Shown here piece by piece: positions 19,331 through 30,174 of a stretch of 64,000 bases of DNA. The notes beneath the pieces were generated by a model, which saw nothing but the letters and a program-made list of their open reading frames with translations, had not been told where the DNA came from and made no database searches. The DNA is from Leptospira sp. WS58.C1 (GTDB lineage: Bacteria > Spirochaetota > Leptospiria > Leptospirales > Leptospiraceae). The translations under genes and the position numbers were made by a program. Location: positions 124,001-188,000 of the forward strand of contig NZ_CP162137.1 in assembly GCF_040833995.1 (NCBI RefSeq). Direction: 5' to 3'. Position 1 is the first letter of the stretch, and each line of letters opens with the position of its first letter.

Positions 19331-19394
19331 ACGTAAAAAACATTCTTTTCGATTGACATCTCGCCCACCAACCAAAAACTGACTTTTATCTATC

Positions 19395-19466
19395 GCGGGC
19401 ATGGTGTAATGGCTAGCACCGTAGCCTTCCAAGCTTCTAGTGAGGGTTCGAGTCCCTCTGCCCGCA
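19395..19466 (+). tRNA. tRNA-Gly (anticodon UCC)
   Basis: The 72-nt cloverleaf has acceptor GCGGGCA pairing with TGCCCGC, a GTG/CAC D-stem, an anticodon arm with loop CTTCCAA giving anticodon TCC, and T-stem GAGGG/CCCTC around TTCGAGT. The anticodon stem has one T-T mismatch. CCA is not encoded. It reads GGA codons. It stands alone, opposite the start region of the M32 gene. Confidence 0.95.
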
Positions 19467-19521
19467 AAAATTTCCCCCTTAATTTAAACAGTAGAATAAA
19501 CGAATCCCAGAAAATTTGAGG

Positions 19522-19668
19522 GACTCGAACGGTTTCATCCGTAAGCAAAAATAGCGACCCATAGGGAGCGTATATTTTTGCGCACGAGACACAAGGATGT
19601 GCCGAGTCGGATGAAACACGCCTCGGAGCCAAATTTCGCAGGATGCGAAATTACGAAGAGGTCGAGTC
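19522..19668. other. highly folded non-coding element (nested stems)
   Basis: This 147-bp stretch in the 419-bp gap between tRNA-Gly and the next gene contains six mutually compatible stems. P1: 19522-19528/19662-19668, 7 bp. P2: 19532-19541/19608-19617, 10 bp. P3: 19545-19553/19573-19581, 9 bp, capped by an inner CCC-ATA-GGG. P4: 19590-19593/19598-19601, CACA/TGTG with an AGGA loop. P5: 19632-19640/19644-19652, 9 bp with a GGA loop. P6: 19621-19624/19658-19661. All listed pairs are Watson-Crick. It could be a structured RNA or a palindromic repeat element. No coding potential was recognised on either strand; the rest of the gap (19669-19885) holds only a small CGCTT/AAGCG hairpin at 19707-19721. 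Confidence 0.55.
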
Positions 19669-19885
19669 AACTTTCCTTAGTATTACACTGATCAAATTTG
19701 TAACAACGCTTGAGCGAAGCGAAAGTGCGCATCAGACAAACAAAAAAATTGCGTACTAAATAAACCAAAGATACAAATCCTTCCGCAATAGAATTTCTAA
19801 ATCTTTTTTTATCGGAAAGTTTTTTCTGGACTTGTTTTTACTTCGGTTTTAGAACTGACCTCATTCTTTGGATTGGTGGAGAGTT

Positions 19886-20506
19886 ATGGATCGAATTCCA
19901 AAATATATTTCTATTCTTTTGATTCTATCATTTGCGGGGATTTTATCCGCACAAAACGATACGTATACCGTAACCGCAAATTCTTGGCCTTCCGATTTTT
20001 CTTCTTTCGAATCGTTTAGAGATACAAATGCAAGTACTTCCCAAGGAGCGGTTATCGTTCTTTTGGCTGCACTTTCTATCTATTCCAAAAATGCGGAAGA
20101 AGGTAAGAAGGCGTTGATTATTTGTTTGGACGCGAACTCTTTGATCGCAGATACTTCTCCGAATGGTTATAAAGGTTTTAATATAAATCGGAACACGATC
20201 GATTTAGTAAAAAGACAGTTAGAGCAACATCCTTATTTGATCGGTTCTTATCTTCCCGGTTCTTCTTTCCAAAACGGTTATAAACCTTCCAATCCTCCTT
20301 ATACTTTTTCTCTGACTTCCAATCGTTTCAGCGGAACGGAAGAGTCAGGGCAGAAAAAATTGTTTCTTCCTTCTTCCGGAGCCGATACTCCAAGGCCAGT
20401 GACAGTAAAAAGGAACGCGAAAGGTATATGGAAGGCTTCCGAGTTTTCCAGTTTGCTAGTCGGTATTAAAAAGCCTGCGACTTCTAATCCTGCGGACGAT
20501 CTTTGA
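19886..20506 (+). CDS. hypothetical secreted protein, 206 residues
   Basis: Not recognised. From ATG 19886, preceded by GGTGGAGAG, the protein has a clear signal peptide (ISILLILSFAGILSAQ) and a mature domain of about 185 residues. That domain begins YTVTANSWPSDF and includes GAVIVLLAALSIYSKNAEEG and NGYKGFNINRNTIDLVKRQL, with a proline- and serine-rich middle and a lysine-rich end. An upstream TTG at 19868 is in frame but less likely. Periplasmic or surface location is inferred. It is convergent with the CPA2 antiporter gene, 6 bases apart. Confidence 0.75.
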   Translation: MDRIPKYISILLILSFAGILSAQNDTYTVTANSWPSDFSSFESFRDTNASTSQGAVIVLLAALSIYSKNAEEGKKALIICLDANSLIADTSPNGYKGFNINRNTIDLVKRQLEQHPYLIGSYLPGSSFQNGYKPSNPPYTFSLTSNRFSGTEESGQKKLFLPSSGADTPRPVTVKRNAKGIWKASEFSSLLVGIKKPATSNPADDL

Positions 20507-20512
20507 TCGTCC

Positions 20513-22309
20513 TTAAGAAGCTTCTTTCTGCAGCATATCCGCAGCAAAAGCTTCTTCCAATTGACGGACTGCGTTTTTGGAATAGGCGATCAGTTCTTTT
20601 TCATTATGTCTGAGTTTGAATTGATCCTTAACCATTGCTTCATCGTAATCCCTGAATTTTTGGATGAAGTATTTTACTTCCGAAGGTAAAAATCCCAGAT
20701 CTTTTAGAGTTTCTTCCGCAAGCTCTAAGGAAGAAGCGAAGGTATCTCTTCGTATCGTTTCAATCCCAAGTTCCATTAGATCGAAATAATGGGATCTATT
20801 TCTGGCTCTTGCGATAATCCTTAAATTCGGAAAATTCTCCTTAGCCATCTTTGCGATCTTTAAAGACAATTCCGCGTCTTGGATCGCAAGTACAAGTATC
20901 TCCGCATGAGCTGCCCCTGCTGCGGTCAATAGATCCAATCTACTTGCATCACCGTAATAGATCTTATGTCCGAATTTTCTAGCTGCATTAACCTGGTCAG
21001 CATTATGTTCTAAGGCAGTGAATCTTATCTTATGCAGATATAACATCCTGGAAATGATCTGTCCAACCCTTCCGAAACCTGCAATAATAACGCGGTTTTT
21101 TTCATAAATCGGATCAGCCGGTCTTTCTTCTTCCTCGTGTATGTAAGGATCTATTATCTTTTCCTTAATAATCCCGATAAATGGAGTAAGAATCATAGAG
21201 GCAGTAACGATCACGATAGAATAATCGGTAGTTTCTTTGGAAAGAACACTCAGCTGTGCCGCTACATTCAGGATTACGAATGCAAATTCTCCACCTTGGG
21301 AAATACTAACGGCAAGATTGGAAGAAGAATCGGAAGTAAGATTTGCGATCTTTCCTAATACAAAAAGAACTATTCCTTTGACGGACATTAATCCGAGTGC
21401 AAGACCGAAGATCAAGAATGGATGATTGATAAGGATTTCCAAATTCATGGACATTCCAACTGCGAGGAAGAATAGACCTAAAAGTAATCCTTTAAAAGGT
21501 TCTAAGTTTGCCTCTAGCTCGTGTCTGTATTCCGAATCTGCGAGTAGTACTCCGCCTAAAAAAGAACCGAGTGCCATGGATAAGCCTACTTTCTCCATGG
21601 CAAAAGAAACTCCCAGTACCAATACCAAAGAAAGTGCTACGAAAATTTCGTGATTACCCGTAGCAGCGATCATTCTAAAAAGAGGTCTCATCAAAAAACG
21701 TCCGCTTAAGATCACCACAATGATTGCCGTAATCGCCGTTCCTAATTTATAAAAATTGAATCCACCATGAGCGGCTTGCCCAGGCTCCAAAGCCGCTAAA
21801 GGAAGAATTGCCATAACGGGGATCACCGCCAAATCCTGAAAAAGAAGGATTGCAAAGGCGGATCTTCCGTACGAAGTGTTGAGTTGGTTTTTTTCCGCCA
21901 AAGACTGAAGAGCAAATGCAGTGGAGGAAAGTGACAAACTCACCCCTAATATAACGGAAGAAAGAAATCCTAATTGGAATAGATAACCGATCAATCCGCC
22001 TAACAAAAGTGAAGACACCGCTACTTGGAAAAATCCCATTCCGAAAACCGGTTTTCTCAGTACCCAAAGAGTTTGGGGTCGGAGTTCCAAACCTATTAAA
22101 AAAAGAAGAAGAACCACTCCGAATTCCGCAAAATGCATGATCTCAGTCCCGCCGGTCACAAGTCGGATCCCGTGAGGTCCGATCAAAATTCCTCCAACCA
22201 CATAACCGATAATGGAACCGATCCCTAATTTTTTGAAAATCGGAACGCATAGAACTGCTGTGCTAAGTAAAATAATTGCCGTAACGAGTAAACTTTTCTC
22301 TTCCATCAA
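20513..22309 (-). CDS. CPA2-family K+/H+ antiporter, KefB/C-like
   Basis: Inner-membrane antiporter of 598 residues. Residues 5-385 hold 12-13 hydrophobic spans with GYVVGGILIGPHGI, the helix-break SLSLSSTAFALQSL and the ion-site region ALGSFLGGVLLADSEYRHE. Residues 408-530 form a TrkA-N nucleotide-binding domain with an intact GFGRVGQ loop and YYGDASRLDLL, unlike the first CPA2 protein in this window. A helical tail follows. Potassium efflux under stress is the family role; the ion is not proven. Confidence 0.92.
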   Translation of the reverse strand: MMEEKSLLVTAIILLSTAVLCVPIFKKLGIGSIIGYVVGGILIGPHGIRLVTGGTEIMHFAEFGVVLLLFLIGLELRPQTLWVLRKPVFGMGFFQVAVSSLLLGGLIGYLFQLGFLSSVILGVSLSLSSTAFALQSLAEKNQLNTSYGRSAFAILLFQDLAVIPVMAILPLAALEPGQAAHGGFNFYKLGTAITAIIVVILSGRFLMRPLFRMIAATGNHEIFVALSLVLVLGVSFAMEKVGLSMALGSFLGGVLLADSEYRHELEANLEPFKGLLLGLFFLAVGMSMNLEILINHPFLIFGLALGLMSVKGIVLFVLGKIANLTSDSSSNLAVSISQGGEFAFVILNVAAQLSVLSKETTDYSIVIVTASMILTPFIGIIKEKIIDPYIHEEEERPADPIYEKNRVIIAGFGRVGQIISRMLYLHKIRFTALEHNADQVNAARKFGHKIYYGDASRLDLLTAAGAAHAEILVLAIQDAELSLKIAKMAKENFPNLRIIARARNRSHYFDLMELGIETIRRDTFASSLELAEETLKDLGFLPSEVKYFIQKFRDYDEAMVKDQFKLRHNEKELIAYSKNAVRQLEEAFAADMLQKEAS

Positions 22310-22610
22310 TGCTCTTCCTTTCGATTCGGATCAATTTTCATTAGACATTTTGCGGATAGGGAATAAAACCACTTTTCCTAAGTATGATTCTTGTTCTTAA
22401 ACTGGAAAATGCCATAATTATTTAGTATGGATGCGGGGAAAATCAGCTTTCTTAATAGGAACTTGCCGCAAATGTCTCCACTCTTGAAGCCCATTATTTG
22501 GTATCGATTGAAGACTTAAATTTTAGGATATACTGTAAGATTTGCGTTAAGAAATAACTTTCAGTCAAAAATGTGTGGATAATAATCAATTCTAAAAAAA
22601 ACAAAAATTT
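22310..22610. other. 301-bp intergenic region between antiporter and porin genes
   Basis: AT-rich and non-coding. The only item singled out is AATGTCTCCACTCTTGAAGCCC at 22471-22492 in two blocks: the 12-mer CTCTTGAAGCCC (22481-22492) and a partly matching 10 bases before it recur upstream of the GpsA-PlsB fusion at 26388-26399. No stem or small gene was seen here. Confidence 0.5.
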
Positions 22611-23915
22611 ATGATTCGCGAATTCAGGTTTTCCAAACTTATTTTTTTGCTCTGTGTTTATTCGTTTTCGGGGGCACTCTTTTCAGAAGAACCTAACACT
22701 CAAGAGACCTCAGGTAAACCCAGAGAGAAGATTATTCAAAGTAAAGAAGAGAATCTTAAAGCCGATACTCAAAAATTAACGGAAGCAAAGGATGAAGAGG
22801 AATGGGGTCTTAAAAAGGAAGAACTGACCCCTAAAAAGAAAGAAGATCGTGCTCCTCCGATCGAATTCGGTTTTTTTATAGATGGGTACTATAATGCAAG
22901 CTTAAACCGACCGTCATCAAAAGAACTATTATATACAACACAATCTACTCGAACGAACGAATACAATATCAACCTGGCTTATCTGGATGCTAAGGTAGAG
23001 ACGGATAAATTTAGAGGACGATTCGCAGTTCAATTCGGTACTTCAGTTATAGCGAATTATTCGGGTGAAGGGACCACAGGAAAAACGTCTAACGAAACAT
23101 CTATCCGGAACATGCAAGAAGCCTATGGAGGGGTTCGATTAGGAAAATCCACCTGGTTAGATGCAGGAATTTATTTCGGACATTTAGGATACGAGTCTTG
23201 GATCTCTCACGAAAATTTTATTTATACTCGAGCATTTTCTTCGGACTACGTACCATATTACGTTTCCGGAGCAAGATTGAGTGGAAAGATCAGCGATAAA
23301 GTTTCTTATCAACTTCATTTGAATAATGGATACCAAGTAGTAACGGATAATAATAAAGATATCTCGGGAGGTTTCCGATTGGAATGGAATCCTTTGAGCA
23401 ACCTGATGTTCCGCTGGAATACTTTTATAGGGAATGAACAACCGACTCCTACTCCTAAAGAAACCAGATATTATAATAACTTTATAACAGAATGGAAACC
23501 GTTCCAACGACTGATATTGGCTTCTTCTTTTGATGTAGCTTATCAGGAAAGAGCGAGTAGAGAAGATTTAATCTATACTCCCGAAGGTCCGATCTACATT
23601 CGTCGAGATGGGGCTGCCTTTAGACAAACCTATGCAGGAAATTTTTGGGTAGCGTATCGATTCTTACCGGATTGGAGGATCGGTGTTCGTTTAGAAAGAT
23701 ACTTGGATCGAGAGCAGATGATCCTTGTAACCAATACTAAGGACGGTTTCCAAACAAGCGGTGCGACTGCCACTTTGGACTATCTTCCTGATCCTGCCAT
23801 TTTGGTGAGATTTACATACCAATATAGAAGATCTATGGATTCTATCTATCCGCACGAGAATAATACTTCCAAACTAGACCGTATGTTCATTTTCTCCCTT
23901 TCTCTCAAGATCTGA
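22611..23915 (+). CDS. OmpL-like outer-membrane beta-barrel porin
   Basis: The 434-residue protein has a signal peptide (IFLLCVYSFSGALFSEE), then a charged 60-residue linker rich in Lys and Glu, then a beta-barrel beginning IEFGFFIDGYYNASLNRPSS. Alternating aromatic strands such as FRGRFAVQFGTS, YVSGARLSGKI and FWVAYRFLPDWRIGVRLERY run to a terminal strand ending in FIFSLSLKI. This is the putative porin-2 (OmpL-like) pattern. It should sit in the outer membrane; pore function is inferred. Confidence 0.85.
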   Translation: MIREFRFSKLIFLLCVYSFSGALFSEEPNTQETSGKPREKIIQSKEENLKADTQKLTEAKDEEEWGLKKEELTPKKKEDRAPPIEFGFFIDGYYNASLNRPSSKELLYTTQSTRTNEYNINLAYLDAKVETDKFRGRFAVQFGTSVIANYSGEGTTGKTSNETSIRNMQEAYGGVRLGKSTWLDAGIYFGHLGYESWISHENFIYTRAFSSDYVPYYVSGARLSGKISDKVSYQLHLNNGYQVVTDNNKDISGGFRLEWNPLSNLMFRWNTFIGNEQPTPTPKETRYYNNFITEWKPFQRLILASSFDVAYQERASREDLIYTPEGPIYIRRDGAAFRQTYAGNFWVAYRFLPDWRIGVRLERYLDREQMILVTNTKDGFQTSGATATLDYLPDPAILVRFTYQYRRSMDSIYPHENNTSKLDRMFIFSLSLKI

Positions 23916-24031
23916 TTTTTTCGGAAGGTGTTAAATTTGGAACGAAGGAAATTTTAGAATTTTTCTAAAAAAGATTGAACAAAATTAAATTGTATGCAAT
24001 CTATTTATTACGTAACCAGGAGGTGCCCACC

Positions 24032-24517
24032 GTGGCCCAAAATTTGTACGAGCTAACCGCTACCTTAAACAACGGAACTGAAAAGAAATTACAAGACTAT
24101 AAAGGAAAGGTCTTATTGATCGTAAACACCGCAAGCCAATGCGGATTTACTCCTCAATACAAAGGATTACAGGAAATGTACGACAAGTACAAGGGAAAAG
24201 GTCTGGAAATATTAGGCTTCCCCTGCGACCAATTCGGTCATCAAGAACCAGGCAGTGATGCTGAGATCCAAAGTTTCTGCCAGGTGAATTTCGGGGTGAA
24301 TTTCCCTCTTTTCAAAAAGATAGAAGTAAACGGCGACGGTACTCATCCAGTTTACCAATATCTTAAAAAACAAGCTCCCGGTCTTTTGGGGAAATCCATT
24401 AAATGGAATTTTACCAAGTTCTTGATAGATAAACAAGGGAATGTGATCAAAAGATTTGCTCCTATGACCCCTCCCGAAAAACTGGACAAACAGATCGAGG
24501 AACTTCTTTCCAAGTGA
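24032..24517 (+). CDS. glutathione peroxidase family protein
   Basis: Thiol peroxidase of 161 residues that reduces hydroperoxides, probably with thioredoxin rather than glutathione. The catalytic set is visible: Cys in NTASQCGFTPQ, Gln in FPCDQFG, and Trp/Asn in KWNFTKFLID. Cysteine (TGC) replaces selenocysteine. I chose GTG at 24032 because AGGAGG lies 8 bases upstream and the family N-terminus follows; earlier in-frame codons from 23975 have no such support. The stop overlaps the OhrR-type gene's GTG by 4 bases. Confidence 0.93.
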   Translation: MAQNLYELTATLNNGTEKKLQDYKGKVLLIVNTASQCGFTPQYKGLQEMYDKYKGKGLEILGFPCDQFGHQEPGSDAEIQSFCQVNFGVNFPLFKKIEVNGDGTHPVYQYLKKQAPGLLGKSIKWNFTKFLIDKQGNVIKRFAPMTPPEKLDKQIEELLSK

Positions 24518-24963
24518 ATTACGAATCCTTAAAGTTAGAGAAACAGATCTGTTTCCCGCTTTACGCTTCTTCCAGAGCGGTGACTGCTTTATACAGACCG
24601 CTCTTGGAAGAGTTTGATCTTACTTATCCTCAATATCTTGTTCTTCTGGTCCTTTGGGAAACCGATAAGATCCCTCTAAAAGAAATAGGGGAAAAATTAT
24701 TTCTGGATTCAGGTACCCTAACTCCTCTTCTAAAAAAAATGGAATCATCCGGCCTTTTGACTAGAGATAGATCCGATCAAGACGAACGTTCTCTCGTGGT
24801 TAGTCTGACCACAAAAGGAAAAAAATTGCAAAAAAAAGCGGTTTGTATTCCGGAACGATTGTTGGAAGAATCAGGTCTTACTATGGAAAAAGTGCAAGGC
24901 CTGAAACGGGACCTCGACGACCTTCTAATTATCCTAGAACAAAAATTAAGAAATTCGGCGTGA
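24514..24963 (+). CDS. OhrR-type MarR family peroxide-sensing regulator
   Basis: The 149-residue winged-helix protein has the conserved reactive cysteine near the N-terminus (LEKQICFPLYASSRAV), the tyrosines of OhrR (YRPLLEEFDLTYPQYLVLLVLWE) and the recognition helix LDSGTLTPLLKKMESSGLL followed by RDRSDQDERS. In the family, oxidation of that Cys releases DNA and derepresses a peroxidase. It is translationally coupled to the glutathione peroxidase gene just upstream, which is its likely target. Confidence 0.9.
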   Translation: MNYESLKLEKQICFPLYASSRAVTALYRPLLEEFDLTYPQYLVLLVLWETDKIPLKEIGEKLFLDSGTLTPLLKKMESSGLLTRDRSDQDERSLVVSLTTKGKKLQKKAVCIPERLLEESGLTMEKVQGLKRDLDDLLIILEQKLRNSA

Positions 24964-25031
24964 CAAATCCGTTTTATCAAAAACTATAGAGCGGCTTTTT
25001 TAAGTTGTGCACTTGCGCTAAGGAGTTAAGA

Positions 25032-25394
25032 ATGAAACGCCAATTATCAGCAATATCGTTTGCTGCGGTACTTATTTTCGGAGCTTGTTCTTCCGAGCAA
25101 AAAAAATCGGAGGCTGCCTATGTTCCGAACTCGGATATTCGTGTTGTAGAAGCGAATATGATTAAGGAAGGAGATAAAAGGATTAAAGCCGAAGCAGTTT
25201 TGGGAACTCCTACTTTCGAAGAAAATACCCAAGATGGATCCGTTTTAGAATGGTACTTAGAATCCACCACCTACCAAAAAAATTCCTACAAAACTTTGTC
25301 AGAAAAACCTTCCAGAGTGGATGAAAGCACTAAGTATATCAAAGTGATCGTTGATAAAAAAGGTGTGATCAAAAAATACGAATACAAACTTTAA
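25032..25394 (+). CDS. small lipoprotein, SmpA/OmlA-like size
   Basis: The 120-residue protein from ATG 25032 (AGGAG 8 bases upstream) has signal and lipobox IFGACSS. The mature part contains IKAEAVLGTPTFEENTQDGS, then LEWYLESTTY and KYIKVIVDKKGVIKKYEYKL. A short helix with a GTP turn before strands resembles the SmpA/OmlA type of outer-membrane lipoprotein, but this is weak. It is followed by a strong terminator. Confidence 0.75.
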   Translation: MKRQLSAISFAAVLIFGACSSEQKKSEAAYVPNSDIRVVEANMIKEGDKRIKAEAVLGTPTFEENTQDGSVLEWYLESTTYQKNSYKTLSEKPSRVDESTKYIKVIVDKKGVIKKYEYKL

Positions 25395-25418
25395 TTCGAA
25401 TTTAAGACCCGCATCTAT

Positions 25419-25450
25419 AAAAAGGCCGTCTCTATAGCGGCTTTTTTTTT
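25419..25450. terminator. bidirectional Rho-independent terminator
   Basis: GCCG (25425-25428) pairs with CGGC (25438-25441), extended by flanking AAAAA/TTTTT, followed by nine T on the + strand and five A before the stem. It lies between the lipoprotein gene and the convergent gene whose stop is at 25449. Confidence 0.75.
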
Positions 25451-26225
25451 AGATATCGTCTTCCATCAGATCGATCCCGGCAAATCCTAATAGAAAATCC
25501 AGAAATTCCCCAAAATTAAATCCTAGTCTGATACCATATCGAATGGAGATATAAAGTTCTACTTCGAATAAAAACGCGGAAGGATAATCGTCTTTGTTTT
25601 TTGGATTTTGAGCCAGGAAAGTCTGAATTGCTTCATTTCTTTTTTGGGGGTCTAAACTTTCTAAGTATTTCCGAAAGAAGGCTTCCTTTTTCGCCTTTCT
25701 TCTTTCCGAAACCGGATTATTATAAAAACGTAAATATCGAATTTCGTAACTTTTGGAGTTTAGTCTTTCGTCGGAAAGTTCTGGAGTAGGATTCGGATCC
25801 TGTTCCGATTCGGGCGCTTCAGGAAGTAATAAAAAATTACTATCCTTTTGCGAATTCGATCCAGGGGTTGTTTTGTTTTCTTCTTTTTGCGGAGAAGATT
25901 CAGTAGAAGGCATTGAGTGGAATTTCTCCCCGCCTAAAAATCCGAAAATCAATTGTTGGGATCTATAAGGTCCGTACGTTCCGCCTCTAAGTCCGTATCC
26001 TGTCCCTAAATCCCTTTTTCCGGGTTCCGATTCTCCACCTTGAAAAACAAATCCGGTTGCAAGAGGTCCTAATCTGACTCCGACTCCATATCCCGGAGTT
26101 TCAATTCCTGCGGTAAAGACGTCCGCTAAATCTTTTTTTCTATGAGACCAGTAAGTTGAACAATCGATCACGATCAGCCCCGGAAGTAAAATACAGAAAA
26201 AATGTATGCTGAGTTTTTTTTTCAT
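25449..26225 (-). CDS. hypothetical lipoprotein, 258 residues
   Basis: From ATG 26225 the protein has a signal ending LIVIDCSTYWSHR, a plausible lipobox. The mature N-terminus is glycine-rich (ETPGYGVGVRLGPLATGFVF, then GTGYGLRGGTYG), followed by a low-complexity Ser/Pro/Glu stretch. The C-terminus is helical and ends in SIRYGIRLGFNFGEFLDFLL, perhaps an amphipathic membrane contact. It looks like a lineage-specific leptospiral lipoprotein. Function unknown. Confidence 0.7.
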   Translation of the reverse strand: MKKKLSIHFFCILLPGLIVIDCSTYWSHRKKDLADVFTAGIETPGYGVGVRLGPLATGFVFQGGESEPGKRDLGTGYGLRGGTYGPYRSQQLIFGFLGGEKFHSMPSTESSPQKEENKTTPGSNSQKDSNFLLLPEAPESEQDPNPTPELSDERLNSKSYEIRYLRFYNNPVSERRKAKKEAFFRKYLESLDPQKRNEAIQTFLAQNPKNKDDYPSAFLFEVELYISIRYGIRLGFNFGEFLDFLLGFAGIDLMEDDI

Positions 26226-26402
26226 TTCGGGATAAAGTCTGACTTTAGTCACCAAGATCGGCTTTCCGCTAAGCTCTCCGTTTCATCAGGAAACGCAATC
26301 GTAAAAGTGGAGAAATTTTATTGGTTTTCTTCCACTAGTCTTATTGAAAAGTATCCCCGATATAAGCGCCTGTCCCAATGATCCAGGCTCTTGAAGCCCG
26401 AA

Positions 26403-26426
26403 ATTAGTTATTTATCGATAACTAAT
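26403..26426. promoter_or_regulatory. inverted repeat upstream of GpsA-PlsB fusion
   Basis: ATTAGTTAT (26403-26411) and ATAACTAAT (26418-26426) are perfect 9-bp arms around a 6-bp centre, 39 bases before the start codon and 4 bases after the CTCTTGAAGCCC motif. It could be an operator or a leader hairpin. Confidence 0.45.
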
Positions 26427-26464
26427 ATTTTTATACGTACTATAAAAAAAATTGGAATGAAGAG

Positions 26465-28885
<2,421 letters not shown>

Positions 28886-28901
28886 TCGGGCCGGACGTAT
28901 A

Positions 28902-30065
28902 TTAATCCACTTTGATCTTTGATGCGATCAGTACTGCTCTTTTTCGAAGCATGGAAATGGATTCTTCCTTTTCCGAATAAGTAAGTGCCACTCCCATTCT
29001 TCTGTATTTTTTAGTGATCGGTTTTCCGAAAATTCTCAGATCGGATTCAGGCATCTCGCATGCTTTGTCTAGTCCTTGGATATTCGGGACTTGGCCTTCC
29101 GATTGAGCAAGGATAACTGCGCTTGCTCCTCTTCTTACTAAAAGAATTTCAGGGATCGGAAGACCTAAAACGGTTCTCGCATGTAATTCGAATTCGTTAA
29201 AACTTTGTGTACCTGCCAAGGTTACCATTCCGGTATCATGGGGTCTGGGAGAAAGTTCGGAAAAATAAACATCGTCTTTCGTTAGGAAAAATTCAACTCC
29301 CCAGATACCTGCACCACCTAATTCTTTGGTGACTTTATCCGCCATTTCTTGAGCGGACTTAAGTTGAGAATCGCTAATCTCTGCTGGTTGCCAACTTTCT
29401 TGGTAGTCTCCTCGTTCTTGTCGATGACCAATCGGAGGACAGAATAAAGTTCTTCCTGACTTTTGTGTAACCGTCAATAATGTGATTTCGGATTCGAAAG
29501 AAATAAATTCTTCGACTATAATCTCGGAAGCGCCGGTCCTACCTTTCGTTTGGGAGGCGATCCAAGCCGTCTCGATATCGGATTCCGTTTTAATAACGGA
29601 TTGCCCTTTTCCGGAAGAAGACATCAAAGGTTTTACAACACAAGGAATACCTATCGTTGAGATTGCTTCTTTCAATCCTTCCAACGTGGAAGCATATTTA
29701 TATTTTGCGGTTTTTAAACCTAAGGTCTGGGAAGCAAGGTCTCTGATCGCCTTGCGGTTCATCGTAAAGTTAGCCGCTTTTGCGCTTGGAACTACTTGAT
29801 ACCCTTGTTTTTCGTATTCGTAAAATCTATCGGTTCGGATCGCTTCTATTTCCGGAACGATCAGGTCCGGTTTATGTTTTGCTACGACTCGATCCAATGC
29901 GTCTCCATCCAACATATCAATGACTTCTTGTTCATGAGCGACTTGCATTGCAGGAGCGCCGTCATAACTATCGACTGCGACCACATATTGGCCTATTCTT
30001 TGAGCTGCGATTACGAATTCTTTTCCCAGCTCACCGGAGCCGAGCAGAAGTATTTTTTTTCTCAT
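28902..30065 (-). CDS. purT: formate-dependent GAR transformylase
   Basis: ATP-grasp enzyme that makes formyl-glycinamide ribonucleotide from GAR, formate and ATP in purine synthesis. The 387-residue protein starts [20 protein letters not shown], with [15 protein letters not shown] and [10 protein letters not shown] in the pre-ATP-grasp domain, [15 protein letters not shown] in the grasp, and [14 protein letters not shown] near residue 285. ATG 30065 fits the family N-terminus; codons up to 30146 are in frame but unlike the family. It works independently of PurN. Confidence 0.95.
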   Translation of the reverse strand: MRKKILLLGSGELGKEFVIAAQRIGQYVVAVDSYDGAPAMQVAHEQEVIDMLDGDALDRVVAKHKPDLIVPEIEAIRTDRFYEYEKQGYQVVPSAKAANFTMNRKAIRDLASQTLGLKTAKYKYASTLEGLKEAISTIGIPCVVKPLMSSSGKGQSVIKTESDIETAWIASQTKGRTGASEIIVEEFISFESEITLLTVTQKSGRTLFCPPIGHRQERGDYQESWQPAEISDSQLKSAQEMADKVTKELGGAGIWGVEFFLTKDDVYFSELSPRPHDTGMVTLAGTQSFNEFELHARTVLGLPIPEILLVRRGASAVILAQSEGQVPNIQGLDKACEMPESDLRIFGKPITKKYRRMGVALTYSEKEESISMLRKRAVLIASKIKVD

Positions 30066-30174
30066 AGGTTCTCTTGGGAGAATTTCCGGACTGGAAGAAG
30101 AATGGAAAGGAAAAAATGAGAACTCGGCCGATTTGTATAAATACAAACCGGCCTACAGAAGATTAAAGTTTAGT

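Noticed and set aside
19390..19632. Open frame of about 80 codons on the minus strand
   Set aside because: It is antisense to tRNA-Gly and runs through the folded non-coding element; no family sequence or ribosome site.
24032..24517. Selenocysteine glutathione peroxidase
   Set aside because: The active-site codon is TGC (Cys), not TGA.
24975..25000. Possible terminator after the OhrR-type gene (ctatagagcggctttttt)
   Set aside because: It resembles the real terminator at 25419-25450 but has no complementary stem before the T run.
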